From an uncultured Pseudomonadales bacterium (GTDB lineage: Bacteria > Pseudomonadota > Gammaproteobacteria > Pseudomonadales > Porticoccaceae), in NCBI GenBank assembly GCA_943846685.1, contig OX044363.1:2015386-2079385 (forward strand): a stretch of 64,000 nt of DNA. Direction: 5' to 3'. Made by a program: the position numbers and the translations under genes. The notes beneath the pieces were generated by a model. That model was given only the letters and a program-made list of their open reading frames with translations. It was not told where the DNA came from and did not search any database. Of the stretch, positions 37,462 to 45,331 are shown in pieces (position 1 is the first letter of the stretch; each line of letters opens with the position of its first letter).

Positions 37462-39552
37462 ATGGTCGACAATAAAGATGCCCAACCACTAACTGCAACC
37501 GACTTTACGCCGCTGAAAAGCAAGGCGAAAAAGCGTGGCACCCGTCCATCTGCGGCACTGCTGTTTACCACAGCATTCACAGTGGTCGCGCTGGTTATTC
37601 TAATATTCTTATTTGCCGCACGAGCTATTATTCTACGTCTCGAGCCGGCCACGGCTGTGGTTGATATCAGCGGTCTGAGCTTTCATATTGGCGATAACTA
37701 TCTACTGCTGCGCGGCGAGCATCAACTCAGTGCCGAAGCCCCGGGCTATTTTCCCCTAAACAAAACCATAGAGGTCGGCGATCAGGCCACTCAGGAGATC
37801 GATGTCGAGCTGCAACCCCTGCCGGGCAATCTTCTGATCAATGCCAGCCTCAGCGATATAAAGGTATTTATTGATGATCAGCTGGCGGGTACAGTGCCGG
37901 GAACTCTCGAAGGGATTAGTCGCGGCGCCCACAAACTCGAGTTTAAAAAATACCGTTATTTCCCCCTGCGACAGGAAGTACAGATCGAAGGTCTGGGCAA
38001 AACTCAGGCCATAGATATTTCCCTGCAACCGGCTTGGGGACATATTGATTTCACCTCCGATCCGACAGCGGCTGAACTGTATATTGATGATCGCCTAATC
38101 GGCACAACCCCGATCTCAGCAGAAGTATTGGAAACCGGAAGCAGGCTAACTCTCAAGGCAAGCGGCTATAAAACCCTACAACAGCAAGTCACCGTTAAAG
38201 CCGGCAGCAAAGCCCAGCACCCATTAATTGAAATGATTGTCGCCGATGGCCGCCTGTCTATTAACAGCTCCCCTGCGGGCGCCAGTATTACCATTGATCA
38301 ACAATTTTCCGGTGTCACGCCTTTAACAGTCGATGTAGTGCCATTTAAAAAACATCAGGTTGAGTTATTTCTCGAAGGCTATCTAAAAGCCAGCCGATCC
38401 ATGCAGGTTGAACCCGAGCAACGGGCACAACTAAGTGTCGATCTAAGACCCAATATAGGCACAGTGCAGTTAACAGTGAGTCCCGCAGATGCAGTGGTTA
38501 AAGTCGATGGCAAGCTGTACAGCAGTAGCAGTAAAACCGGCAGTCAGACCCTGTCTCTCAATGCCAAGCCCCACAGTATCAGCGCGGAAAAGCCCGGCTA
38601 CCAGACCAAGTCGATGAGTGTCACTCCCAGACCCGCCCATCAGCAGGCTCTAACTATTAACCTGCTGACTCTGCAGCAGGCTTACTGGGCATCCCGTCCA
38701 CCACAGATAAACAGCTCGGTAGGTATCAACTTAAAACTATTCCGCCCCGATCCGCAGCAGCCGTTTATGCTCGGCGCACCACGGCGACAGCCGGGCAGAC
38801 GAGCCAATGAAGCAGAGCGCTCCGTCGCCCTGCAACGCCCCTTTTACCTAGCCACCCATGAAACCACCAATGCCCAGTACCGACAGTGGAAAGAACAGCA
38901 CAGCTCAACTGCTATTAAGGGCCAAACTCTGGATATGAACGATCAGCCAGTCGCCAAGGTTAGTTGGGAAGATGCCGCGCTGTTCTGCAACTGGTTGAGC
39001 CGCAAAGAGGGTTTAGCGCCTTTCTACAATGTCGAACAGGGTCGTGTTGTCAGCGTTAACTGGGATGCTTCCGGCTACCGGCTTCCCACCGAGGCGGAAT
39101 GGGCCTGGGCAGCAAAAATCGATCTGCGCTCAAAAAGCCATATCTTCCCCTGGAGCAACGACCTCTTCCCACCACTAAAGATCAACGATAATTACGCGGA
39201 TAAAAGCGCCAGTGCTTTTCTGACCTTTACACTGCCCAACTACAATGACCAGTATCCAGTGTCTGCGGTGGTTGGCAGCTTTAAAGCCAACAGCAAAGGG
39301 CTCTATGAAATGAGCGGCAATGTTGCCGAATGGGTCAACGACTATTTTGATATACGCCCGCGGCGCGGTGAACCGCAACTCGACCCGCGCGGCCCGCAAC
39401 AGGGTAATAAACATGTTATTCGCGGTGCCAGCTGGGCCCTCGCCTCGCGCACCGAATTGCGCCTTAGCTACCGCGACTCAGGCAATGATGGGCGCATTGA
39501 TCTGGGCTTTAGAATCGCCAGATATGTAGACAAACCCGGAAGTGACCTATGA
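37462..39552 (+). CDS. PEGA-repeat protein fused to an FGE/SUMF1-like domain
   Basis: Large bitopic envelope protein of 696 aa. One membrane helix at about residues 31–54, then four to five PEGA-type beta repeats to residue 400 (for example AELYIDDRLIGTTPISAEVL and ASITIDQQFSGVTPLTVDVV). Residues 415–690 are a formylglycine-generating-enzyme/PvdO-like fold: FYLATHETTNAQYRQW, GYRLPTEAEWAWAAK, GLYEMSGNVAEWVNDYF, HVIRGASWA, LGFRIARY. The paired active-site cysteines of true FGE are not in the RGASW–GFR segment, so sulfatase activation is unlikely. A binding or structural role is my inference. Confidence 0.8.
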   Translation: MVDNKDAQPLTATDFTPLKSKAKKRGTRPSAALLFTTAFTVVALVILIFLFAARAIILRLEPATAVVDISGLSFHIGDNYLLLRGEHQLSAEAPGYFPLNKTIEVGDQATQEIDVELQPLPGNLLINASLSDIKVFIDDQLAGTVPGTLEGISRGAHKLEFKKYRYFPLRQEVQIEGLGKTQAIDISLQPAWGHIDFTSDPTAAELYIDDRLIGTTPISAEVLETGSRLTLKASGYKTLQQQVTVKAGSKAQHPLIEMIVADGRLSINSSPAGASITIDQQFSGVTPLTVDVVPFKKHQVELFLEGYLKASRSMQVEPEQRAQLSVDLRPNIGTVQLTVSPADAVVKVDGKLYSSSSKTGSQTLSLNAKPHSISAEKPGYQTKSMSVTPRPAHQQALTINLLTLQQAYWASRPPQINSSVGINLKLFRPDPQQPFMLGAPRRQPGRRANEAERSVALQRPFYLATHETTNAQYRQWKEQHSSTAIKGQTLDMNDQPVAKVSWEDAALFCNWLSRKEGLAPFYNVEQGRVVSVNWDASGYRLPTEAEWAWAAKIDLRSKSHIFPWSNDLFPPLKINDNYADKSASAFLTFTLPNYNDQYPVSAVVGSFKANSKGLYEMSGNVAEWVNDYFDIRPRRGEPQLDPRGPQQGNKHVIRGASWALASRTELRLSYRDSGNDGRIDLGFRIARYVDKPGSDL

Positions 39553-39836
39553 ATCGCCCACTTAAAACTATTAAGCAAATAATCCGTTTAGGGCCTGCAC
39601 AGACTCTGGCTACTCTTCTAGTGTTGGCAGCAATTACTTTTTCAGCAGCGCTTTGGTCCGAGGATAAAGTCGAGGCTGCTGAGATGCCAAAGGCTTCAGA
39701 GGCAGCACAACAGCCGTCCGAAAGCGATCAAGAACGACCAGATCAGGCCGCAGACGAGCCCAAACCTCCCAGCGACTTCATACCCAGCGAAGAGATTTCC
39801 GAAGACTTTCCGATTCCTCTTCCCTCTGATATTTAA
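39549..39836 (+). CDS. Small membrane-anchored acidic protein
   Basis: Protein of 95 aa with no recognised family. A basic N-terminus, one hydrophobic helix (about residues 18–36, LATLLVLAAITFSAALW), then a short Ala/Glu/Pro/Asp-rich tail predicted in the periplasm. Its ATG overlaps the stop of the PEGA–FGE gene (ATGA), so it is translated with it. A small partner subunit of the locus is likely. Confidence 0.6.
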   Translation: MNRPLKTIKQIIRLGPAQTLATLLVLAAITFSAALWSEDKVEAAEMPKASEAAQQPSESDQERPDQAADEPKPPSDFIPSEEISEDFPIPLPSDI

Positions 39837-39872
39837 CAGTTTCTACTTATTAACAGCCCCAGGGATACTCAC

Positions 39873-40667
39873 ATGAAAAGTCATACCAATGAGATGTTCT
39901 TCCAGTTAATCGCCCTGCTACTCGCCGTGATTGTTGTCCACGCAATCTTTGTCACCGTGGTGCGCCCCAATGCCGAGAGCACCATTCGCCAGCACGCCGA
40001 GATGGCTGCTGCCGGTGAAGCCTACGAGGTACCGCGATCATTTTTTATTGTGATCAAAGACTTTGAGCAGGAAGCCTGTTTTATTCTGATGTTCTGGGCT
40101 CTAGCGATTATGGGCTACAAAACCCGCAGCGCGATGAACGAACAAAAAATGTTCGCAACCCAGCTGATCTCAATTAGCGAGGGGTCAAGGGTTCTGCCCG
40201 AGGATGCCAGTCAGTTGGCACGGCCGCTGCAGTCCCTTCCGGAAGATCAACGGCCACTATTACTGCCCCGTGCGCTGCAAATCGCTCTGACTAGATTTCA
40301 GGTTACCGACAGCGTGCAATCCGCAACCGACGCGGTCAATACAGTCTGCAGCAATGAAAATGACCGCCTCGATTCGGAATTGTCGATGGTTCGCTATATC
40401 ACCTGGGCAATTCCCTCGATCGGATTTATCGGCACAGTGCGCGGTATAGGTGCTGCACTGGGGCAGGCTCACGAAGCAATGGAAGGCAATATTGCCGGTG
40501 TTACCAGCAGCCTCGGCGTCGCCTTTAACTCAACCTTTATCGCTCTGATGATCAGTATGGTCGTGATGTTTTTTATGCACCAGTTACAGCTTATTCAGGA
40601 GCGGCTGGTGCTCGACTCTCATGCCTACTGTGAAAACAATCTGCTGCGATTTTTAAAAGCGAAATAA
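39873..40667 (+). CDS. MotA/TolQ/ExbB proton-channel family protein
   Basis: Inner-membrane stator A-subunit of 264 aa. TM1 at about residues 8–31, TM2 at 67–84, and the family core from 170: YITWAIPSIGFIGTVRGIGA, then GVAFNSTFIALMISMVVMFF, where Ser-Thr sits at the position of the channel-lining Thr of TolQ/ExbB. A cytoplasmic loop of about 85 residues lies between TM2 and the core. No exbD/tolR/motB gene follows; the nearest candidates for the B-subunit are the two VWA genes 1.3 kb downstream. AGGGA precedes the ATG by eight bases. Confidence 0.85.
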   Translation: MKSHTNEMFFQLIALLLAVIVVHAIFVTVVRPNAESTIRQHAEMAAAGEAYEVPRSFFIVIKDFEQEACFILMFWALAIMGYKTRSAMNEQKMFATQLISISEGSRVLPEDASQLARPLQSLPEDQRPLLLPRALQIALTRFQVTDSVQSATDAVNTVCSNENDRLDSELSMVRYITWAIPSIGFIGTVRGIGAALGQAHEAMEGNIAGVTSSLGVAFNSTFIALMISMVVMFFMHQLQLIQERLVLDSHAYCENNLLRFLKAK

Positions 40668-40670
40668 ACC

Positions 40671-42002
40671 ATGAGCACTGCTGTCCTCGAACTTAACGAT
40701 CAGGCGCTACTGATTAAAACTCAGACGGGCGAAGCCTATTCCGAGCCAGGATTTGCCCTGCATACAGAACAGGGCATTATCACCGGTCTTCCGGCCCGTC
40801 AGCAGGCCTGGTTACAGCCGCAAAATATCTATCGCGAATACTGGCGACAACTCAATCAGGCGCCGCTGTCCGGCGAACAACAGTGGGCTCGCCATCACGC
40901 CGATATCGCCTATGCACAACTGCACAGCCTACTCACCAAAGCCGGCACACCCGAGCAGTTAATACTCTGTGTTCCCGGCACATTCGACGATCAGCAGCTA
41001 TCGCTATTGCTCGGTTTAATAGATGCCTTTAAAACCGAAGCAGTTAAAACAACGGTAGTCTCAGTAATAGACAACAGTCTCGCCAACTGTCTTTACCTGG
41101 AAGACTCTATTGAGAGTCCTGAGAATATTAAGTCGTCGGAAAAACAGACCCTGCACGTTGATTTACAGATGCAGCAAATGATCGTCAGCCAAGTTAGCTT
41201 TGAACGCAACAGCCTGCGTGTTGAAGCCCATCAGGTAATTCCAGATATAGGTGCCAGCCATATTTACAACGCCCTAGCCAGCTATATCAGAGATCTGGCG
41301 ATCAAAAATCATCGCTTTGACCCACTGCATACTTCTGAGGGAGAACAGGCTATTTATGATCAGCTACCCAATCTGGTAGCACGCTTTGGCGGTATCTCTG
41401 AATGCGAACTTATCCTCAGCTCACCGCGAGGGGATCTGCCGATACTGTTACGCAAGAGCGAACTCGAAGCGTTACTCGAACCTCGCCTGCAGAGCTTGAC
41501 CCGACTGATCAGTAAAAAAGCCGCCGCCGATATCACCCTGTCTCACAATACAAAATTGATCTCTGCCCTGCACTCAGGTTTTGGTGGCGCCCGACAACTT
41601 AATGAGACTCAGGCGGTTGATAACTGCCTGAGAGGTTACGACAGCCTTTTAAAGCACAGCGAAAACCTTCACCGTATCACCGCAATTGAACAGACAGTCA
41701 GCTTCACCGGCAGACGCAAAACAGATATAGCGCCACCAGCTCCAGCCACCCATCTGCTCTATCAGGGACGAGCCTGGCCGCTTAATGAGCCGGTCAGTAT
41801 TGGTATTGATGGCAAGCGCCTGAACATCACTCAGTTGGTCGACAGCAGTGCCACGCTGGTTATCTCCATCAATAACCACAGTCTCAATATTCTTCATCAC
41901 GACAACCAGATTTCAATAGAACTGCCCGATAGCGCCGCCCCCGGCGGAAAAATATTTATCGGCGACTTTCGGCTGCAATTAATCGAGGTCTGCAATGGCT
42001 AA
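40671..42002 (+). CDS. Hsp70/actin-fold-like protein with possible FHA-like C-terminus
   Basis: Cytoplasmic protein of 443 aa without signal peptide or membrane helix. Residues 1–330 resemble a degenerate Hsp70/actin-type ATPase: an N-terminal strand STAVLELNDQALLIKTQ where the phosphate loop would be, LILCVPGTFDDQQLSLLLGL as in the Hsp70 VPAxFxxxQR block, then SVIDNSLANCLYLED. Canonical nucleotide-binding glycines are poorly kept. Residues 360–443 (AWPLNEPVSIG, ISINNHSLNIL, GKIFIGDFRLQLIEV) look FHA-like. It starts three bases after the channel gene and overlaps the next gene by eight. Confidence 0.55.
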   Translation: MSTAVLELNDQALLIKTQTGEAYSEPGFALHTEQGIITGLPARQQAWLQPQNIYREYWRQLNQAPLSGEQQWARHHADIAYAQLHSLLTKAGTPEQLILCVPGTFDDQQLSLLLGLIDAFKTEAVKTTVVSVIDNSLANCLYLEDSIESPENIKSSEKQTLHVDLQMQQMIVSQVSFERNSLRVEAHQVIPDIGASHIYNALASYIRDLAIKNHRFDPLHTSEGEQAIYDQLPNLVARFGGISECELILSSPRGDLPILLRKSELEALLEPRLQSLTRLISKKAAADITLSHNTKLISALHSGFGGARQLNETQAVDNCLRGYDSLLKHSENLHRITAIEQTVSFTGRRKTDIAPPAPATHLLYQGRAWPLNEPVSIGIDGKRLNITQLVDSSATLVISINNHSLNILHHDNQISIELPDSAAPGGKIFIGDFRLQLIEVCNG

Positions 42003-43053
42003 GAAGCGCCGCAATATTGCCTTTAGTCTCTCCTTTCTGGACATTATGGCCTGCGGCTTTGGTGCAGTAACTCTGCTATTTTTAATTCTTCGTCACAATG
42101 CCACCGAGATCGAACTACCCGACCCAAGACTGGCCTCAGAAGTGGATCTGCTGCAAGAGGATATTAGTCAGGCCGAGCGGGAAAAAGTCGAATTACTTAA
42201 CAGCCTTAAGGAACTGCAGCTGCAATTGGTTACTGCGCAAGGTGCCTCTGATCGAGTAATTACCGATCTGCAGGAACAGGAAAAAAGCATTCAGGCCGAC
42301 CCCAAAGATGATATTGCCAAACTGCGCCGTCAAGTCGAGCAGTTGGAAATAGAGACCGCGCAGATGGAAGAGGTGGAGTTTGGCGACAAGGTGCGCGAAT
42401 TTCTTGGGGATGGCAATCGCCAGTATCTCACTGGCCTTAAACTCGGTGGCGAACGGGTAATGATTCTAGTGGATGGTTCGGCCAGTATGCTCGCGGACAC
42501 TGTGGTCAACGCGGTGCGCCGACGCAATATGGATGACAGCCAGAAAAAGCAGTCGCCAAAATGGGTTTGGACTATGCGCACCGTGGAATGGTTGTTAGCC
42601 CAATTGCCGCCAAGCAGTCGCTTCCAGGTCTATATCTTTAACACCGAAGCAGCGCCGGCAATTCTAGGCAGCGAAGGCGAATGGCTAGATGCCGCAGACT
42701 CTCTGGATCTGGAAAAAGCGGTAGAGGGCCTGCGCAACTATTCACCGGGTAATGGCACCAGTCTTATCAATGCCATTGCCGCAGTGAATGACTTTGAAAA
42801 TAAACCGGACAATCTGTTTTTACTCACCGACGGACTACCCACTCAGGGCGCCAGCCCTCCAAAAAAATATATGGTCAGCGGCCGCCAGCGCCGCGATTTC
42901 TTTGCCGCCGCAGTGAATAGCCTGCCGCGAGGCATTCCAGTCAATACGATTCTATTCCCCATGGAAGGTGACCCAGAAGCCGCCGCACTGTTCTGGCAAC
43001 TGGCACTAAATACACAGGGCGCCTTTATTGCCCCCTCGCGAGACTGGCCATGA
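41995..43053 (+). CDS. VWA-domain protein with ExbD/TolR-like N-terminal helix (first copy)
   Basis: Bitopic protein of 352 aa. A short basic cytoplasmic start is followed by one membrane helix with Asp16 (SFLDIMACGFGAVTLLFLIL), comparable to the PFIDVM helix of ExbD, whose Asp carries protons. Residues 40–130 form a coiled coil (VDLLQEDISQAEREKVELL). The periplasmic von Willebrand A domain starts near 150 with the MIDAS motif ILVDGSASM (Asp160), then NGTSLINAIAAV and FLLTDGLP. I infer a stator B-subunit in which VWA replaces the usual peptidoglycan-binding domain. Confidence 0.78.
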   Translation: MAKKRRNIAFSLSFLDIMACGFGAVTLLFLILRHNATEIELPDPRLASEVDLLQEDISQAEREKVELLNSLKELQLQLVTAQGASDRVITDLQEQEKSIQADPKDDIAKLRRQVEQLEIETAQMEEVEFGDKVREFLGDGNRQYLTGLKLGGERVMILVDGSASMLADTVVNAVRRRNMDDSQKKQSPKWVWTMRTVEWLLAQLPPSSRFQVYIFNTEAAPAILGSEGEWLDAADSLDLEKAVEGLRNYSPGNGTSLINAIAAVNDFENKPDNLFLLTDGLPTQGASPPKKYMVSGRQRRDFFAAAVNSLPRGIPVNTILFPMEGDPEAAALFWQLALNTQGAFIAPSRDWP

Positions 43054-44039
43054 AACGCCAACGCCGAGCCTCTCAGGAAGCCAGCATTTCATTTTTGGAT
43101 GTTATCAGCTGTGGCTTTGGCGCTATCGTGCTGTTGCTGGTGATAGCCCGAGTCGGCGACCCCGCCGCCCTTGAAGAGGCCGAGAACAAACTGCGCGCAA
43201 CCGTCAAAGACTATCAGGAGCGCCTATTTGATGTGCGCGGTGAATCCGTCGTTCTCAACGAACAGCTTAAATCCCGTAAGCAACAGCTCTCCGAGCTAAC
43301 CGAGCGTGTAGCTCGCCTGAAAGCCAAACTCGCCAGTATTGAAAAGCAGTCTGTGCAGATATCCCAATCCGAAGCGCGAGAAAAAAAGCAGTTACAGCTA
43401 GTGATGCAGGTTCTTAGCGAAGAGATGGAGCGCCTGCTCGGCCCTGAATTTAAGCAGCAGAATAAATTGATTGGCGGTATTCCGGTCGACAGTGACTATA
43501 TTATTTTTGTCATCGACACCTCCGGCAGTATGCAGGTCGCCGCCTGGGAAAAAGTCAAAAAAGAGATGATCAATATTCTCGACATCTACCCAGATGTCAA
43601 AGGCCTGCAGGTGCTCAATGATATGGGCCAGTATATGTTCTCTGCCTACCGCGGCCGCTGGATACCGGATAGCCCGGAGATGCGCAAAAACATCGTTAAA
43701 ACCTTAAATACCTGGGCACCATTTAGTAACTCCAGTCCGGTTGAAGGGATTAATGCGGCAATTCAGACCTTTTACAAAGCCGACCGAAAAATCAGTATCT
43801 ACACCCTTGGGGATGACTTTCAGGGCCGCTCGATTCGCAATATAGTCAAAGCCATCGACCGGTTAAATCAGGCACACCGCGGAGCCGACCGGCTGGTGCG
43901 TATTCATGCCATAGGATTTCCTGTGCATTTTCCACCGGGCGGAACCCCCAGCGCCTCGGCAATTAAGTTCGCCGCTCTAATGCGTGAACTAAGCTATAAC
44001 AATGGGGGAACCTTTATTGGCCTTAACAGCCTTAATTAA
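43050..44039 (+). CDS. VWA-domain protein with ExbD/TolR-like N-terminal helix (second copy)
   Basis: Paralogue of the preceding gene in architecture, 329 aa. Membrane helix with Asp17 (ISFLDVISCGFGAIVLLLVI), coiled coil at about 45–125 (ENKLRATVKDYQERLFDV), then a VWA domain with MIDAS IFVIDTSGSMQ (Asp156) and FSNSSPVEGINAAI, YTLGDDF. Sequence identity between the copies is high only in the helix, so they are probably non-interchangeable partners, perhaps a heterodimer. Its ATG overlaps the stop of the first copy. Confidence 0.78.
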   Translation: MKRQRRASQEASISFLDVISCGFGAIVLLLVIARVGDPAALEEAENKLRATVKDYQERLFDVRGESVVLNEQLKSRKQQLSELTERVARLKAKLASIEKQSVQISQSEAREKKQLQLVMQVLSEEMERLLGPEFKQQNKLIGGIPVDSDYIIFVIDTSGSMQVAAWEKVKKEMINILDIYPDVKGLQVLNDMGQYMFSAYRGRWIPDSPEMRKNIVKTLNTWAPFSNSSPVEGINAAIQTFYKADRKISIYTLGDDFQGRSIRNIVKAIDRLNQAHRGADRLVRIHAIGFPVHFPPGGTPSASAIKFAALMRELSYNNGGTFIGLNSLN

Positions 44040-44052
44040 AGGGATCATAATT

Positions 44053-44667
44053 ATGCAGATAACTAAAATACATCTTATTGCCAGCCTTCTTGCCCTGTTC
44101 GCCATTACCGGCTGCAGCTCATCGGCACAGGTTCAGGTCGAGCGAAACTTCCCAACCGTGGTCTCAAAACCCAAGGCTGTCAGCGCCTCGATTATCTTTA
44201 ACGACGAATTTAAAAACTATGTGGCAACACCGAGCAAGAACACCACCATTGCTATAGGCTCGGCTCAAACCCTTATGCTTAGCAATGCCTTTGCAGGGCT
44301 GTTTAACAAAATCGAATTTGTTCAATCCAGGGATCAGGTAAGCTTTGAAAATGCGCTGGTGATCACCCCATTGGTTCAGGAAGTTCAGGTCTCAACACCC
44401 TCCGACACCTATCTAAATGTCTATGAGGTGTGGATCAAATACAGCCTAGATATCCAAAATGCCAAAGGCGATCAAATCGACAACTGGTTTATGCCCGCCT
44501 ACGGCAAGACACCGGATTCTTTTATGTTGTCAAAAACCAATGCCATCGAAGAAGCTACCGTTATCGCCCTGCGCGATGCAGGTGCCAAATTACTCCTCGA
44601 TTTTTATCGAATTCCGAGTATCTACAATTGGCTGGTAAGAGAACGAAAGCTAGGAGATGAGCAGTGA
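44053..44667 (+). CDS. Lipoprotein of unknown function
   Basis: Predicted outer-membrane lipoprotein of 204 aa. Signal sequence and lipobox AITGC at about residue 19. The body (VSASIIFNDEFKNYVATPSK; AQTLMLSNAFAGLFNKIEFV; VYEVWIKYSLDIQNAKGDQI) has the alternating helix and strand pattern of YajG/LptE-like accessory lipoproteins, but I cannot name a family. I start at ATG 44053, preceded by AAGGGAT; a longer frame overlaps the VWA gene. It overlaps the next lipoprotein by four bases. Confidence 0.7.
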   Translation: MQITKIHLIASLLALFAITGCSSSAQVQVERNFPTVVSKPKAVSASIIFNDEFKNYVATPSKNTTIAIGSAQTLMLSNAFAGLFNKIEFVQSRDQVSFENALVITPLVQEVQVSTPSDTYLNVYEVWIKYSLDIQNAKGDQIDNWFMPAYGKTPDSFMLSKTNAIEEATVIALRDAGAKLLLDFYRIPSIYNWLVRERKLGDEQ

Positions 44668-45320
44668 AAAAATCAATCCTTCTCATTAGCATGGCAGCAC
44701 TACTCGGCGGCTGTGGCGCCACCACTAGCATTGACGAATACCGTCCAAACAACAGCGTTATGGAAATCAACAGCGATGAATCAGTCGTTATACTCGGGCG
44801 CCGCGATGCCGGCCACTACGACACAGACCGTGAATTTATCAGCTGCGTTTCCGGAAAAATGAAAGGCGCGGACATAGGTGTTGTACCCGAGCAACAGTTT
44901 ATCGACTCCATCTACCCCTGGTTTGAGCCGCGTACAGCACCCAAGGGGCTGAAACGGCTCACCCGCCTTATGCAGGACCCAGATATTAAAAGCCAAGTCG
45001 ACATTCAGAGAATTCGCTATTTAGTCTGGCTTGATGGCTCCACCAAAACCGACAACCAAGGCGGCTCGATTAGCTGTGCCATAGGCCCCGGAGGCGGTGG
45101 CTGTTTCGGATTTGCGCAGTGGGAGAAAAGTTCTATTTACGAAGCGATTGTCTGGGACCTTAGTGACTTTAGTGAAAAAGGCCGACTGCGTGTAGACTCC
45201 GCAGGAACCTCGTATCTGATTGGCGCCGTGGCACCAATTCCGCTTTTAACGCCGGTAAAAAAAGATGCCTGCAGCAGCCTTGGCAAACAGCTAAAAAAAT
45301 TCTTTAGCGTGCAAAAGTAA
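44664..45320 (+). CDS. Second lipoprotein of unknown function
   Basis: Predicted lipoprotein of 218 aa starting at a GTG that overlaps the previous stop (GTGA), with AGGAG about seven bases upstream. Lipobox LLGGC at residues 13–17. The mature part has several Cys (FISCVSG, SISCAIGPGGGGCFGFAQW and DACSSLG) that could form disulfides in the periplasm. No family recognised. It is likely co-translated with the first lipoprotein, suggesting a pair. Confidence 0.7.
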   Translation: MKKSILLISMAALLGGCGATTSIDEYRPNNSVMEINSDESVVILGRRDAGHYDTDREFISCVSGKMKGADIGVVPEQQFIDSIYPWFEPRTAPKGLKRLTRLMQDPDIKSQVDIQRIRYLVWLDGSTKTDNQGGSISCAIGPGGGGCFGFAQWEKSSIYEAIVWDLSDFSEKGRLRVDSAGTSYLIGAVAPIPLLTPVKKDACSSLGKQLKKFFSVQK

Positions 45321-45331
45321 ATGGTGATCCA

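Noticed and set aside
37462-39552. Sulfatase-activating enzyme
   Set aside because: The active-site Cys pair of FGE is missing and no sulfatase is encoded in the window.
39873-44039. Zorya-type anti-phage system
   Set aside because: A MotA-like channel is present, but the partner proteins carry VWA rather than OmpA domains and no ZorC, ZorD or ZorE-like gene is nearby.
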